Positions 1-9,034 are shown, numbered from the stretch's first letter. The stretch is DNA of 64,000 bases from Anaerotruncus colihominis (GCA_025146135.1 CP102255.1:186001-250000), one strand, 5' to 3'. Notes: generated by a model from the letters alone, not told the origin. Translations and numbers: made by a program.

Positions 1-1
1 G

Positions 2-382
2 CCGAAGGCAGAAAAACAGCTCTCTAGCCCTCCAGCGTTGCGAGGGATCATGGGATACTCCCTGGCTGGCCTATTCGGCCTTTACACCATTTACCAGACG
101 GACGAGTTCTCCTGGAGGGGCATGTCTGGCTCCTTGTGGTTTTCTGGATTCAAGGAATATATTTTCTCCCGCAGTCCCAAGCGTCGGCTGGACTGCATGT
201 ATTTCTCCCTGGGGAACAAGGAGGCCAAGCCCCGCTGTTCCTGCTGGATGTGCCGCAGGAAGTCGTATGATGAAACTCAGGTCCGGGATAAGCGGGCGGC
301 AATTGTACGTTTGGATGAGCAACAGCGAGTTGCTTTGCTTTTCTCTCCCGCCATGGTACAATCTAAGCAAGGTGGTGATTAA
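2..382 (+). pseudogene. Remnant of an alpha/beta-hydrolase (putative esterase)
   Basis: The frame is open from the left edge. Its translation contains the nucleophile elbow GYSLAGLF followed by YQTDEFS, SGSLWFSGFKEY and YFSLGNKEAK, a pattern I know from the putative esterase family of Firmicutes (about 240 residues). Similarity stops near position 236. The next 45 codons look unrelated, and no C-terminal catalytic histidine motif is present before the stop. I read it as the middle of an esterase gene whose 3' end has been lost or frameshifted; the 5' part lies outside the window. It abuts the start of the XRE gene at 384. Confidence 0.5.
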
Positions 383-383
383 C

Positions 384-833
384 ATGGATACCAAAGAGAT
401 TCTTTTGAAACTGCGCACCACAAATGGATTATCTCAGGATCAGCTTGCGGAAAAGGTCCATGTGACCCGGCAAGCGGTCTCCCGTTGGGAGACCGGCGAA
501 ACGGTGCCAAACACGGAAACACTAAAATTGCTTTCCAAGCTGTTCGACGTTTCCATCAATACCTTACTGGGTTCGCCCAGACAGCTAATCTGCCAATGCT
601 GTGGTATGCCATTGGAGGATACCAGCATCAGCAAAGAGCTGGATGGCGCATTCAACGAGGAGTACTGCAAATGGTGCTACGCCGATGGGAAATTCGTTTA
701 TACGAACCTCGAGGAGCTGCTGGATTTTCTGGAGGGTCATATGTCCAGCGAACAATGGCCCCCGGAACAGGTCAGGGCTTACTTCACAACCCAGCTGCCA
801 AAACTGAACCACTGGAAGCCGTTTGAGACATGA
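384..833 (+). CDS. XRE-family HTH regulator with zinc-ribbon domain
   Basis: 149 residues. Residues 1-60 form a Cro/CI-type helix-turn-helix (LSQDQLAEKVHVTRQAVSRWE, NTETLKLLSKLF). Residues about 73-105 carry paired cysteines, CQCCGMPL and later YCKWCYADG, typical of the small zinc-ribbon domain often fused to such HTH proteins. The ATG at 384 is chosen because AAGGTGGTG lies just upstream and the HTH begins at once; a longer in-frame extension to 267 runs through the esterase remnant. A TTGCTT-N16-TACAAT pair (335-362) could drive it but leaves almost no leader. It is probably a DNA-binding regulator; target unknown. A strong terminator follows directly. Confidence 0.85.
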   Translation: MDTKEILLKLRTTNGLSQDQLAEKVHVTRQAVSRWETGETVPNTETLKLLSKLFDVSINTLLGSPRQLICQCCGMPLEDTSISKELDGAFNEEYCKWCYADGKFVYTNLEELLDFLEGHMSSEQWPPEQVRAYFTTQLPKLNHWKPFET

Positions 834-877
834 CTATACCCTCTGAAATCTATGATTTCAGAGGGTATAGCCTTTGT
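834..877 (+). terminator. Rho-independent terminator after the XRE gene
   Basis: A perfect 17-bp inverted repeat (834-850 with 854-870, loop TAT) begins one base after the stop codon and is followed by CCTTTGTTT. Positions 871-1082 downstream hold no gene I can support. Confidence 0.85.
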
Positions 878-1082
878 TTATTGTTGGCAAAAGACTGGTA
901 GGCTTAAGATTAGGTTACTCATTTATTAAAGTGCAGAAGTTTAACTTTGTTGCCAATATCAAATATTATCAATTATTTCGCAACACAGTCAACAACGGAT
1001 ATTCAATGACCCTTATTATTTCTCCGGCCTGCTTAACAAGAGGGACGCCAGCCCAAATAGATGCCCGGCTTTATTTTACAGC

Positions 1083-1877
1083 TCACTTTGCAGATACACC
1101 ATATCCGCCCTTTTTCAGAAACCGCTTCAAAGCGGCGGCGTCCAGCAGATTCACCGTCACGAACTTTCCCTGATAAAATACCGCCCAGTTGTTGAATGCA
1201 CCAGGCAAGGTTTTGGCTTTTTCCAGAGTATCCACCAGAATGAGGGTATAAGGCGCCCGCATCTCTTGGCAGATCTTGCGTACCAATTCCACACTCTGAT
1301 GGATATAGGGACACTGGGGCTGTAATAGATGGTCAATTTTTGGCCCGCTATCTCCAGCCGCTTGGCGTTTTCTGTAAACCAAGGCTTCGTCCCGTCGAAG
1401 GAAAGAACCAGCAGCCGATACCCATCCGGAGTAGTATCCACCGTTTCAAACCCATATTTCTCTGCAAAGGCCTGGCCCGAGAGCCAGGCCTTCTGCGTTT
1501 TTGCGCCCAACATACATACACCGGCTTTTTCCCTGGCTTTGGCGTTGGCCAAACAGTACTCCATCAACTGTCTGCCGTAGCCCTTCCCTTGCCCTTGAAT
1601 TCGCCGGTGACCCATAAGCAGTAGATGTAAAGATAGTGCTCTCCCTCCACCGGCATCCAAGCGGTTTACAACGGAGCGTACTTGATAAAAACCACGCCCT
1701 TGGTAAAACCACGCCCTTGGTGTCCAGTTTGCGGAATACATGGCCTTCTTCCAGCCGCTCGTTGAGCCAAGACCGCTTGGACTCCACACCGGGATGGGGT
1801 TTCTTGCTGCGGATGATACAGCATAGGTGCTCCTGCATCAGATTTTCTACAGTTAGATTGATAAATTGATTGCTCAC
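1083..1877 (-). pseudogene. GNAT-YoaP acetyltransferase pseudogene
   Basis: The translation starts (GTG, 1877-1875) as MSNQFINLTVENLMQEHLCC and continues through three frames to GKGYGRQLMEYC (the GNAT acetyl-CoA loop), KLTIYYSP..CPYIHQSVELV and FLKKGGYGVSAK, the last part being the YoaP-like C-terminal domain. I see four lesions: a 17-bp tandem duplication at 1688-1721, a premature TAA just after the KYAPL codons, a 5-bp AAGGG duplication before the GYGRQL codons, and a 1-base deletion near YYSP. Removing the two duplications and restoring the base gives 774 bp, or 257 residues, the expected family length. The start overlaps the stop of the DHFR-like gene as GTGA, so they once formed a coupled operon. 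Confidence 0.85.
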
Positions 1878-2404
1878 CGCTTTTCATACACCAGATCCAC
1901 GATCCCGTTGTAATGCTGCGCTCTCACCAGCTTCAGCAGCAGTTCCTGCCCCTGTTCTGCAAACAGCCGCACGCCTTTGCCCAGTACTGTGGGGATTACT
2001 GACAGCCACAGTTTATCGATGCGGCCTTCTTTCAATAGCTGCCCAGCCACAGACGCACCGACGCAGATCCAGATATTGCCCTCCCGCTCTGTCTTCAGCT
2101 TGTCCGCCAGGACTGTGAGTTTTCCATTCCAGAAGCAGATGCTCTCCCGGTCTTGCTCCTGCCGGTGTGTTACCACATAGCAGGGGAGGCCCGGGTAGGG
2201 CCAGCTTTCCCAAACCAGTTCCGTGATGATCTGATGATAGGTGGTCCAACCCATGACGATGGTATCCACCGTCTCGTAAAATGCCGGGTAACTGCCGGGG
2301 GCACCCGGTTCACTGCCGTCACCGCCCAGCCAGCCCACGCCGCCCTGTTCGTCTGCAATATATCCATCCACGCTCATGGCAAGATACAAAACGATCTTTC
2401 CCAT
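1874..2404 (-). CDS. Dihydrofolate reductase-family protein (RibD C-terminal-like)
   Basis: 176 residues. The N-terminus KIVLYLAMSVDGYIAD and the later DTIVMGWTTYHQI, YVVTHR and ICVGASVAGQLLKEGRIDKLWLS segments are the hallmarks of the RibD-C/DHFR-like reductase family common in Firmicutes. The fold binds NADPH; the physiological substrate of these small members is generally unknown and this is not necessarily a true DHFR. The ATG at 2404 is preceded by AAAGGAG. The ORF can be extended upstream but would then read through the promoter. The stop overlaps the GTG of the downstream acetyltransferase pseudogene. Confidence 0.85.
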   Translation of the reverse strand: MGKIVLYLAMSVDGYIADEQGGVGWLGGDGSEPGAPGSYPAFYETVDTIVMGWTTYHQIITELVWESWPYPGLPCYVVTHRQEQDRESICFWNGKLTVLADKLKTEREGNIWICVGASVAGQLLKEGRIDKLWLSVIPTVLGKGVRLFAEQGQELLLKLVRAQHYNGIVDLVYEKR

Positions 2405-2426
2405 ATCATTCAGCTCCTTTGCCACT

Positions 2427-2455
2427 ATTGTACCCGGTGGGCGCAAAAAGAACAA
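2427..2455 (-). promoter_or_regulatory. Sigma-A promoter of the DHFR-like gene
   Basis: Read on the minus strand: TTGTTC, a 17-bp spacer, TACAAT, about 20 bases upstream of the start codon. Confidence 0.65.
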
Positions 2456-2493
2456 GATGGAAAGAAACATGACAGACCGTTGTCTGGTTTCTA

Positions 2494-2502
2494 TGCTATA
2501 AT
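2494..2502 (+). promoter_or_regulatory. Extended -10 promoter of the WYL regulator
   Basis: TGCTATAAT is an extended -10 element 33 bases before the start codon. No good -35 box is seen at 17 bp. The divergent gene starts at 2404, so the regulator may control it. Confidence 0.5.
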
Positions 2503-2534
2503 ATAAATAAATGCAGGGAAGGCGGTGGAATGAC

Positions 2535-3427
2535 ATGAAACCGGACCGGCTCATCGGTATTTTGTCCATCCTGCTTCAGCGGGAGAAGGTCACCGCCCCG
2601 GAGCTGGCGGAGCAATTTGAAGTATCCCACAGGACCGTCCATAGGGACATAGAAACCCTGTGCCTATCTCCACAGCCCAGGGAGCTGGCGGCATCTCCAT
2701 CCAGAAGGACTATCGGGTGGACCGTACCGTGCTCACCGTCCCGGAAATGCAGGCCATCCTGACGGGTCTGGGCAGTCTGGACAGCGTCAGCGGCACACGG
2801 CGTTATACCCGGCTGATGGAAAAGCTGTCCGCCGGGACGGGCGGATTGGCGCCTGGCGGCGCCCACGTGCTTATCGATCTCTCCTCTTGGTATAAAACTA
2901 GCTTGCCGCCGAAAATGGAGCTAATCCCGAGAGCTATTGAACAGCACCTCACCATCCAATTTACCTATTTCTCGCCTAAAGAGGAATCTGTGCGGAACAT
3001 CGAACCCTATTACCTGGTATTCCACTGGTCCGACTGGTATGTGTGGGGCTGGTGCCAAATACGAAAGGATTTCCGTCTCTTTAAGCTAAACCGCATAACG
3101 GAACTCGCTTCCCACAAGCCCTTTGACCCTCGCTGCGCACCCCTGCCCGATCTGGTCCCCGAGCGGATTTTCCCAGCTAAATATCGGGTGAAGGCCCTCT
3201 TTGATCCGGCCTGTCGCTGGCGGCTGGTGGAGGAGTACGGCGAGGACAGCTTCACGGTGGAATCAGGCGGCAGACTGCGCTTCACTGGAGATTTTCCTGA
3301 CGCGGACAGCGTGCTCAGATGGATTTTGTCTTTCGCAGACAGGGCGGAGCTGCTGGAACCGGAGGAACTGCGGGAGCGGCTTAGGAATTTGGCCGAAACA
3401 TTGGCCGGCCGTTACAGGAGGAATTGA
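2535..3427 (+). pseudogene. YafY-type HTH/WYL-domain regulator, frameshifted
   Basis: The N-terminus DRLIGILSILLQREKVTAPE and VSHRTVHRDIETLC is the HTH_11 domain of YafY/DeoR-like WYL regulators. The rest (AQGAGGISIQKDYRVDRTVLT, then the WYL-type region FTYFSPKEES.VRNIEPYYLVF, W.LFKLNRI) continues in another frame. At the join the usual residues between ETLC and ISTAQG are missing; restoring 13 bases gives 906 bp (301 residues), the normal family length. Start at ATG 2535 after AGGGAAGG. The stop is one base from the start of the TfoX-N gene, indicating an operon. Family members bind DNA and sense ligands via the WYL domain; this copy is probably inactive. Confidence 0.8.
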
Positions 3428-3428
3428 T

Positions 3429-3749
3429 ATGGCATCTCATCCGGATTTTGTGAACTATGTGGCCGAACAGTTGAGGGAGGCCGGAACCATCCGCAGCCGC
3501 AAGATGTTTGGAGAATACGGACTTTACTGCGGCGATGTGTTCTTCGCTGTCATCTGTGACGATCAACTTTTCGTAAAGATCACCCCGCAAGGGGAAGCGG
3601 CGTACCCCGATTTGCCCAAGGCGCCGCCCTATAAGGGAGCCAAAGACTCCTTTTTAGTGGAGGATGTGGAGGACCGGGAGTGGATGACGGAACTGGTTCG
3701 CATCACTTGTGGGGCACTGAAAAGCAAATCAAAAAAACGGCAGAAATGA
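3429..3749 (+). CDS. TfoX N-terminal domain protein
   Basis: 106 residues spanning one TfoX-N domain: YVAEQLREAG..RSRKMFGEYGLYCGDVFFAVICDDQLFVK, YPDLPKAPPYKGAKDSFLVE and a C-terminal helix ending KSKSKKRQK. AGGAGG lies 5 bases before the ATG, one base after the WYL regulator stop. Free-standing TfoX-N proteins are common in Firmicutes and their function is not established; the name comes from the competence regulator TfoX/Sxy but this does not imply competence. Nothing odd is seen in the frame. Confidence 0.9.
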   Translation: MASHPDFVNYVAEQLREAGTIRSRKMFGEYGLYCGDVFFAVICDDQLFVKITPQGEAAYPDLPKAPPYKGAKDSFLVEDVEDREWMTELVRITCGALKSKSKKRQK

Positions 3750-3928
3750 CCATGCCTCTTGACTCAAGCAAAGAGAGTACAGAGCGTTCTGGACGCCGCT
3801 TAACACGTCCGGCTGCGAAGCTGCCGGCGCCGTAAAAGAAAACAAAAGCATACAACCATGTCCAGTATCCATTGCAGGCCGTTCTTCTTTACATTACAAT
3901 GAGGACAAAAAAGCCAAGAATCAGACGC

Positions 3929-5668
3929 CTATGGCAAAAAGCGCTGCACCGCATGCTTTTTCCCTCTGAGAGAAAGCTCCGCCGCCTTGCTGCTGACCGT
4001 CGTATCAATGTACAGTTTCCAGGCGGGCGCCTCCAGAATATCTCTGGCGGCCGCGCATTCTGCAATCAGCTCTCTGAGCCGTTCGGGAGCGGCCTGCTTT
4101 GCCTGAAACATTGCCTCAAAGTATTTTTGGTATTGCGCCAATGTAAGCGGAATAATGTTCAGACGCTGCTTTTCATCCCCCTTGGCATACCAGACGCCAT
4201 GCCGGAACGTTTCCGCGGTATTTGTATCAATCCTTATGGCGATGAACAGCCCATATACAGGTTTATTGTATTTCAGGACGGCGTCCGAAACATGACGCCT
4301 GACCGGCTCGCCTTCCATGGCCTCCTGGCGGGATGATGCCGACATTGTGACTTCCGTTAAAATTGTAAAGTCCTCAAATTCACAATACAGATCGCCTCTC
4401 CCGCCGGCTGCGGCTGAAACAGGCAAAAAATCAGAATCCAATCGAAAGCCGCGCGCCTCATAAGGCTTATTAACCATATGGTCGATCGCCAACGCCGCTC
4501 TCCACATAATCCACTCGAGGTAAGCGGGGGTTTCATCCTTGGGAACTTCGATGACATGATCTTCATCGTATTCCTTTCTGCCGCCTCCTTTGATGAGAAG
4601 GGTCATATAGTCCGATATTTCTTTCCATTGGCGGCATTGCGCATCTGCATAGCTGATCTCATCCGTTTGGGACATAATGCTTTCAAGCCGCTGTCTTGCA
4701 ATATTTATTTCTGCGGGCGTAGTAAATGGCAGGTCTGAAATGTCAAAAACAATGTGGCGGGCATTCATCTGTTTTACCAGATCATCAAGCAGAGCCTTTG
4801 CAACCTCCATATCGTCCGTCGGCAATGGCGCGCCGGCGCAAAGCGTCCTGTACGCATCCATGATGGAGCCGTTTGCCGGGGTGCTTTTGGCAAGCTTTTC
4901 TGCTAAGACATGCTTGGCTGGGGCGATCATAAGGCCGCGGCCCTTGCGCTGAAAAACGCCGGAAATACGAAGGTATCGCATATTCATGTCGCTATAGTCT
5001 AAAAAATTATCCGCCTTTTTATCATAGCTTTTTTTGCGCTTGGCAATTTCACCTTTGTCAAACAGCCGTTTGGCCGGGGCTGCCTTTCTGCGCTCGCGCA
5101 GATCGAGAATATGATCGACGACCTCGTTCAGATCGCAGCTAGGATTTGTCGTATGTCCCCATAATGCAAATTCAAGCCTGCTGAGTTGAGAGGAGCCGGT
5201 TCTGCGCTCAAGCTCCAGCATAATTGCCAACAGCCACCTAAGCGGCGAAAAAAAGTGGATACCGTCGGGCATTTGGAACTGTTCGACACTCATGGAGCGA
5301 AGGAAGCATTCCTGAATAGCAGGATATGTATCTGCCTGCAAAAAGACCTTTCCAAATGGGGTAAGCTCGTCCATGCTTCCCAGATCAGCTTGGTTGCCGT
5401 CTTTTTTCTTTACCTGCGGATAAATAAAACCGTTTTTGGAGAACATCAGCCTCCATTTTCTGGCATGGCTGCCAGACTCGTCTTTTCCGCTTTCATTTTG
5501 TATAATCCCCTTTTCGTTAAGCAGTTTCATAAATCCGATTTCATGATCGCGGCCATGGAGCTTTCCGACATAAGAAGAATTAGCAAAAACTGCAAGGCCC
5601 TCCTGAATTCGATTGGGGTTGCGCAAACCGGTATTGCCTACAAGCCATATATCGATTTTTGCATTCAT
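3929..5668 (-). CDS. AlwI-family type IIS restriction endonuclease
   Basis: 579 residues. The N-terminal block WLVGNTGLRNPNRIQEGL matches the AlwI-like endonuclease family (AlwI recognises GGATC; N.BstNBI, PleI and MlyI are relatives). The putative nuclease core is near residues 423-460: GGRGDLYCEF, then TILTEVTM and EGEPVRRH, giving D426, E439 and E453 as candidate metal and catalytic residues. The ATG at 5668 lies 13 bases after the methylase stop and follows AGGGGGAG; an upstream in-frame ATG (5749) overlaps the methylase and adds an unrelated-looking stretch. The gene pairs with the upstream dual methylase. The recognition site is inferred from family only. The 179 bases between its end and the TfoX-N gene hold no gene. 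Confidence 0.85.
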   Translation of the reverse strand: MNAKIDIWLVGNTGLRNPNRIQEGLAVFANSSYVGKLHGRDHEIGFMKLLNEKGIIQNESGKDESGSHARKWRLMFSKNGFIYPQVKKKDGNQADLGSMDELTPFGKVFLQADTYPAIQECFLRSMSVEQFQMPDGIHFFSPLRWLLAIMLELERRTGSSQLSRLEFALWGHTTNPSCDLNEVVDHILDLRERRKAAPAKRLFDKGEIAKRKKSYDKKADNFLDYSDMNMRYLRISGVFQRKGRGLMIAPAKHVLAEKLAKSTPANGSIMDAYRTLCAGAPLPTDDMEVAKALLDDLVKQMNARHIVFDISDLPFTTPAEINIARQRLESIMSQTDEISYADAQCRQWKEISDYMTLLIKGGGRKEYDEDHVIEVPKDETPAYLEWIMWRAALAIDHMVNKPYEARGFRLDSDFLPVSAAAGGRGDLYCEFEDFTILTEVTMSASSRQEAMEGEPVRRHVSDAVLKYNKPVYGLFIAIRIDTNTAETFRHGVWYAKGDEKQRLNIIPLTLAQYQKYFEAMFQAKQAAPERLRELIAECAAARDILEAPAWKLYIDTTVSSKAAELSLRGKKHAVQRFLP

Positions 5669-5681
5669 ACGGCTCCCCCTG

Positions 5682-7562
5682 TCAATATCCAACGAATAAG
5701 TATTCCTGTACGGAATTCCTGTGCGTTTTTGCAGAGCCTTGATTGCCAAACGAGTATTTATAGTCTATGGGAATCACCTCGACATGCTGCTTGTACCTGG
5801 CCATGATTGCAACCATTTCATCCTGGGTGGGCAGGCTGTTGGAAGAATAGGAGACGATCAGGATGCTGTTTGCAAATTTTTTGAACAGGCGGTCGAACGC
5901 ATCCGCCACGCCGTTTCTGGTGGAGAATGGCGTCGGATAAGATTTGAATTTCTTGGTTTGCGTGTGCTGTTGAATTTCGACATCCTTCCAATCCCTTGCC
6001 AGACCTTCAACAAAGTGATACCTGCGTACATATTCGTTATCCGACAGAGGCGAATAATACGGAGGATCGATATAGACCAGACCGGCGTGCTCAACACGTA
6101 AATCCATGGCGTCCCCATGCCGGGAACGATTCTGCTTTCCATTGTCAAATACCGCCTTGTTTACAGCTTCCACGGCTTCTAAAAATTGCTTCGAAAGTGA
6201 TTTTTTCAGATCCTTTCGGCCATCGTTATACCGCTCTCCAGTGTATGTAAATATTCCCCGAGGCCGTTTTTTTGTACAGGCCCGGATAAGGGCGGTCATG
6301 GCGATTGCATGCTTGTATGGTTCCTTGATATCGGCGATATTGCTTCTCAGAATATCGATCAGCTCATTTTCTTCGTCTGTATAATACAAGCCCTGAAATG
6401 TCGCCGCAACAAAATGATCGGACGGCTTATGCTGCATCAACAGGCTTTTCGCTTCTTCGATTGGCAGAGTAACCGTATTGTTTTCAATCATCGCCTTGGC
6501 AAAGGTAGAGGACATGGCCATATAGTCGTTGCTGACCACAGATTTACCCTGTGCCTTGAACATATATCCAACAATGCCGGAACCAGCAAACAGGTCAATG
6601 ACCGTATCAAATTTAAACTGAGACGCAACGGCCCAGATTTCAGACAGAAGCTTGCTTTTCGAACCCATGAAGCGCGTGGGCGGATAGCAGGCAACCTGGG
6701 CGGGAAGCGGTTCGGAAAGCGGCCTGAGCCGCGAGGCTTGCTTCGGCGGGATTGTTACGATCACATCTTCGCCTTTGCGGGTGTTGCCGTTGCACGAAAT
6801 ATGACGCTTTGTTTGGATCACATCGATTGTGAATGGAGCATACAGCTCGTGGACCAGCGGATGGTTTGAATTTGTCAGAAGCACATGGCAGCCGCGCTCA
6901 TGTAAATGGATAACCATTTTGGCCAGCTCAACATGATCCTCCTCATAAAACTGTTCTTTGGTGTACCGTTTGAAATCAGCATATTCGGAGATGGGCAGAT
7001 ATGGAGGATCGAGGAATACAAAATCACCAGGCCGTGCATAGTGCTCCAGCACAGGCAAATAATCGCTGCATACGATTTCGGCAGCTTTCAAGGCTTCAGC
7101 TGCGGCATACAAGCCTTCCCGGTCACAAATTTTCGGGTTTTTGTATTTCCCATAAGGCACGTTGAATTGTCCCTTCCTATTGACCCGGTACAAGCCGTTG
7201 AAGCAAGTTCTGTTAAGGAAAATCGTTCGCGCTGCTGCTTCGGCCTCAGGCAGGGCCAGCCATTCCTGTCCGCGGACAGAATAGAATCGCTCCGGTGTGT
7301 TTTCATATTTCTCAAGATAAGCAATCACATCGTCTACATGCCCGGCGACCTGACGGTACAGATTGATAAGCTCCGGATTGCTGTCTGCGATGATTGCGTT
7401 TTCCGGATGCAGCGCGAAGAACATTGCGCCGCCGCCGAAAAACGGCTCTATATATCGCCCGTAAGAGTCCGGCACCTTGGGCAGCAGATCATTTAACATC
7501 TGTGTTTTACCGCCTGCCCACTTTAAAATGGGCTTTGCCTGAATGCCTGCTTTCTCTGCCAA
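5682..7562 (-). CDS. Fused dual DNA adenine methyltransferase (D12 class)
   Basis: About 626 residues with two complete Dam-like domains. Domain 1 begins ILKWAGGKTQML, has the SAM motif PFFGGGAMF (about 41-48) and catalytic DPPY (185-188). Domain 2 begins TRFMGSKSKLL, has DLFAGSGIVGYMF (about 323-335) and DPPYYS (499-504). Type IIS enzymes cutting an asymmetric site need both strands methylated by different specificities, which a fusion supplies. I chose TTG at 7562 because GGAAGGGAGGTG sits at correct spacing; an in-frame ATG at 7619 has no ribosome site and adds 19 residues. It lies upstream of and close to the endonuclease, so protection can precede cutting. Confidence 0.9.
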   Translation of the reverse strand: MAEKAGIQAKPILKWAGGKTQMLNDLLPKVPDSYGRYIEPFFGGGAMFFALHPENAIIADSNPELINLYRQVAGHVDDVIAYLEKYENTPERFYSVRGQEWLALPEAEAAARTIFLNRTCFNGLYRVNRKGQFNVPYGKYKNPKICDREGLYAAAEALKAAEIVCSDYLPVLEHYARPGDFVFLDPPYLPISEYADFKRYTKEQFYEEDHVELAKMVIHLHERGCHVLLTNSNHPLVHELYAPFTIDVIQTKRHISCNGNTRKGEDVIVTIPPKQASRLRPLSEPLPAQVACYPPTRFMGSKSKLLSEIWAVASQFKFDTVIDLFAGSGIVGYMFKAQGKSVVSNDYMAMSSTFAKAMIENNTVTLPIEEAKSLLMQHKPSDHFVAATFQGLYYTDEENELIDILRSNIADIKEPYKHAIAMTALIRACTKKRPRGIFTYTGERYNDGRKDLKKSLSKQFLEAVEAVNKAVFDNGKQNRSRHGDAMDLRVEHAGLVYIDPPYYSPLSDNEYVRRYHFVEGLARDWKDVEIQQHTQTKKFKSYPTPFSTRNGVADAFDRLFKKFANSILIVSYSSNSLPTQDEMVAIMARYKQHVEVIPIDYKYSFGNQGSAKTHRNSVQEYLFVGY

Positions 7563-7830
7563 TGTGCGCACCTCCCTTCCATTAACTGTGCCGATTGTCA
7601 ATTTCGTGATGCCGTCCATATCGCATTGTAATGCGGCACATCTTTTTCAGATGGCAGGCATATGCAATCCACTCCAACACTACAGTGCACACTGCGATAA
7701 GTATACCGCGCTTTCTCATCGTTTGCAACCGTTTCCATACAGGCATGTTTTGTATGCTTGCGTTGTAGCACATCCCGTTGTTGGGGGCAGGGGAGTCGCG
7801 GCGGTGAAAAAGGCAGGCGCGGTCAGACGC

Positions 7831-7862
7831 ACAGGCCCGGGCTGAAAACAGCCCGGGCCTGT
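7831..7862. terminator. GC-rich hairpin downstream of the sugar operon
   Basis: A perfect 14-bp stem (7831-7844 with 7849-7862, loop AAAA) without an adjacent T-run. On the minus strand a CTTTTT tract lies about 20 bases beyond. It may end transcription from the alsBAC-like operon. No gene is seen in 7563-8083. Confidence 0.45.
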
Positions 7863-7885
7863 ACGGTTAGGAGGATCACATATTA

Positions 7886-8048
7886 AGAACCTGTATTCAC
7901 AGCCGCAAAACGCCGTCCAGGCGGGCCTTTTGCCCCCGCTCCACGTTAAATTTTCTTGCCGGGCGACAGCCCGCCTGCAAAAATTTGCCTTGATCGGGTA
8001 CAAAATCCCTCGCCTGTCCAGTATCCTCCGGGTGTGAATACAGGTTCT
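7886..8048. repeat. MITE-like element with 16-bp terminal inverted repeats
   Basis: AGAACCTGTATTCACA at 7886-7901 is repeated exactly, inverted, at 8033-8048. Inside, CAGGCGGGC and GCCCGCCTG form a nested inverted repeat, so the 163-bp unit can fold on itself. It has no ORF, and no clear target duplication is visible. A 12-base match to one end occurs at 54201-54212. Confidence 0.6.
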
Positions 8049-8083
8049 AAAAGCAATAACAAGGAATAAAATGATGAAGATCC

Positions 8084-9034
8084 TTATTTTTTGCGGGAGA
8101 TGAACATATCAAGCGTCACAGCGCCGATGATGAGCGCGCCGGTGGCAACCTGCTGGAAGTAAGTTTCGACACTGAGCATGTTGAGCGCATTATTGATCAG
8201 GCCGATGATGAGCGCGCCGACAATGACATTTGGAATTTTGCCCTTGCCGCCGAAGAAACTGGTGCCGCCGATGATCGCCGCCGCGATGGCAAAGGTTTCA
8301 TGGCCCGAGCCGGCCATCGGTTCGGCAGAGCCGAGACGGGCGATCATGACGACGCCGCAGATGCCCGCGCAGATGCCGGAGATGATGTGAACCAGCAGGG
8401 TATGCAGGCGGACGTTGATGCCGGAAAACCAGGCGGCTTCCTTGTTGCCGCCGAGCGCGTAGAAGTTGCGGCCCATTTTGCTTTTGGTGGTGACGAACCA
8501 CAAAATCGCAGCTACCAGCAGCGCCCACACCACAGGCATGGGAATTTTGCCGCCGATCATGCCGCCGAAGGCTGTTTTAAAGCTCTGGGGAAAGCCAAAG
8601 ATGGGCTTTGCATCGGAAATGATCATTGTGACGCCGCGAAATATAGACTGCGTACCCAGGGTAATGATGAACGGATGCAGCTTGGTGAAGTTGATCAGCG
8701 CGCCGTTGATCGCGCCCAGCAGCGCGCCGACGCCGACGCCGCCCAACAGCACGGCCAGGCCGAACGGCATGCCCGCCACCATCATTTTTGCAGTGACAAC
8801 ACCGGAAAGCGCGAGCACCGAGCCGACCGACAGGTCAATACCGGCAATCAAAATCGCAAAGAACTCGCCGCAGGCGATCAGCATCGTCGTTGCGCTCTGG
8901 GTGAGAATCTGTACCAGGTTGCCCGGCGACAAAAACTGCGGCGGCGCAAAAACGGAGGTCACCAGGATCATAAAAACGAAGATCATAAGCGTGCCGATAC
9001 GTTCCCAGTAATAGGCGAAATTTTTCTTTTCCAT
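8084..9034 (-). CDS. alsC: Sugar ABC transporter permease, AlsC/RbsC family
   Basis: 316 residues, largely hydrophobic with about 8-10 membrane segments. It carries the family loop GEFFAILIAGIDLSVGSVLAL and the C-terminal AAAIIGGTSFFGGKGK signature of ribose/allose-type permeases. AAGGAGG precedes the ATG at 9034. It is the last gene of the operon, 11 bases after the ATPase. The Als assignment rests mainly on the strong AlsB- and AlsA-like sequences of its neighbours; by itself the permease only says ribose-class sugar. It forms the membrane channel of the importer. Confidence 0.85.
   Translation of the reverse strand: MEKKNFAYYWERIGTLMIFVFMILVTSVFAPPQFLSPGNLVQILTQSATTMLIACGEFFAILIAGIDLSVGSVLALSGVVTAKMMVAGMPFGLAVLLGGVGVGALLGAINGALINFTKLHPFIITLGTQSIFRGVTMIISDAKPIFGFPQSFKTAFGGMIGGKIPMPVVWALLVAAILWFVTTKSKMGRNFYALGGNKEAAWFSGINVRLHTLLVHIISGICAGICGVVMIARLGSAEPMAGSGHETFAIAAAIIGGTSFFGGKGKIPNVIVGALIIGLINNALNMLSVETYFQQVATGALIIGAVTLDMFISRKK

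Noticed and set aside
874-1173. Open frame on the plus strand after the XRE terminator
   Set aside because: No ribosome site or motif, and it overlaps the acetyltransferase pseudogene on the other strand.
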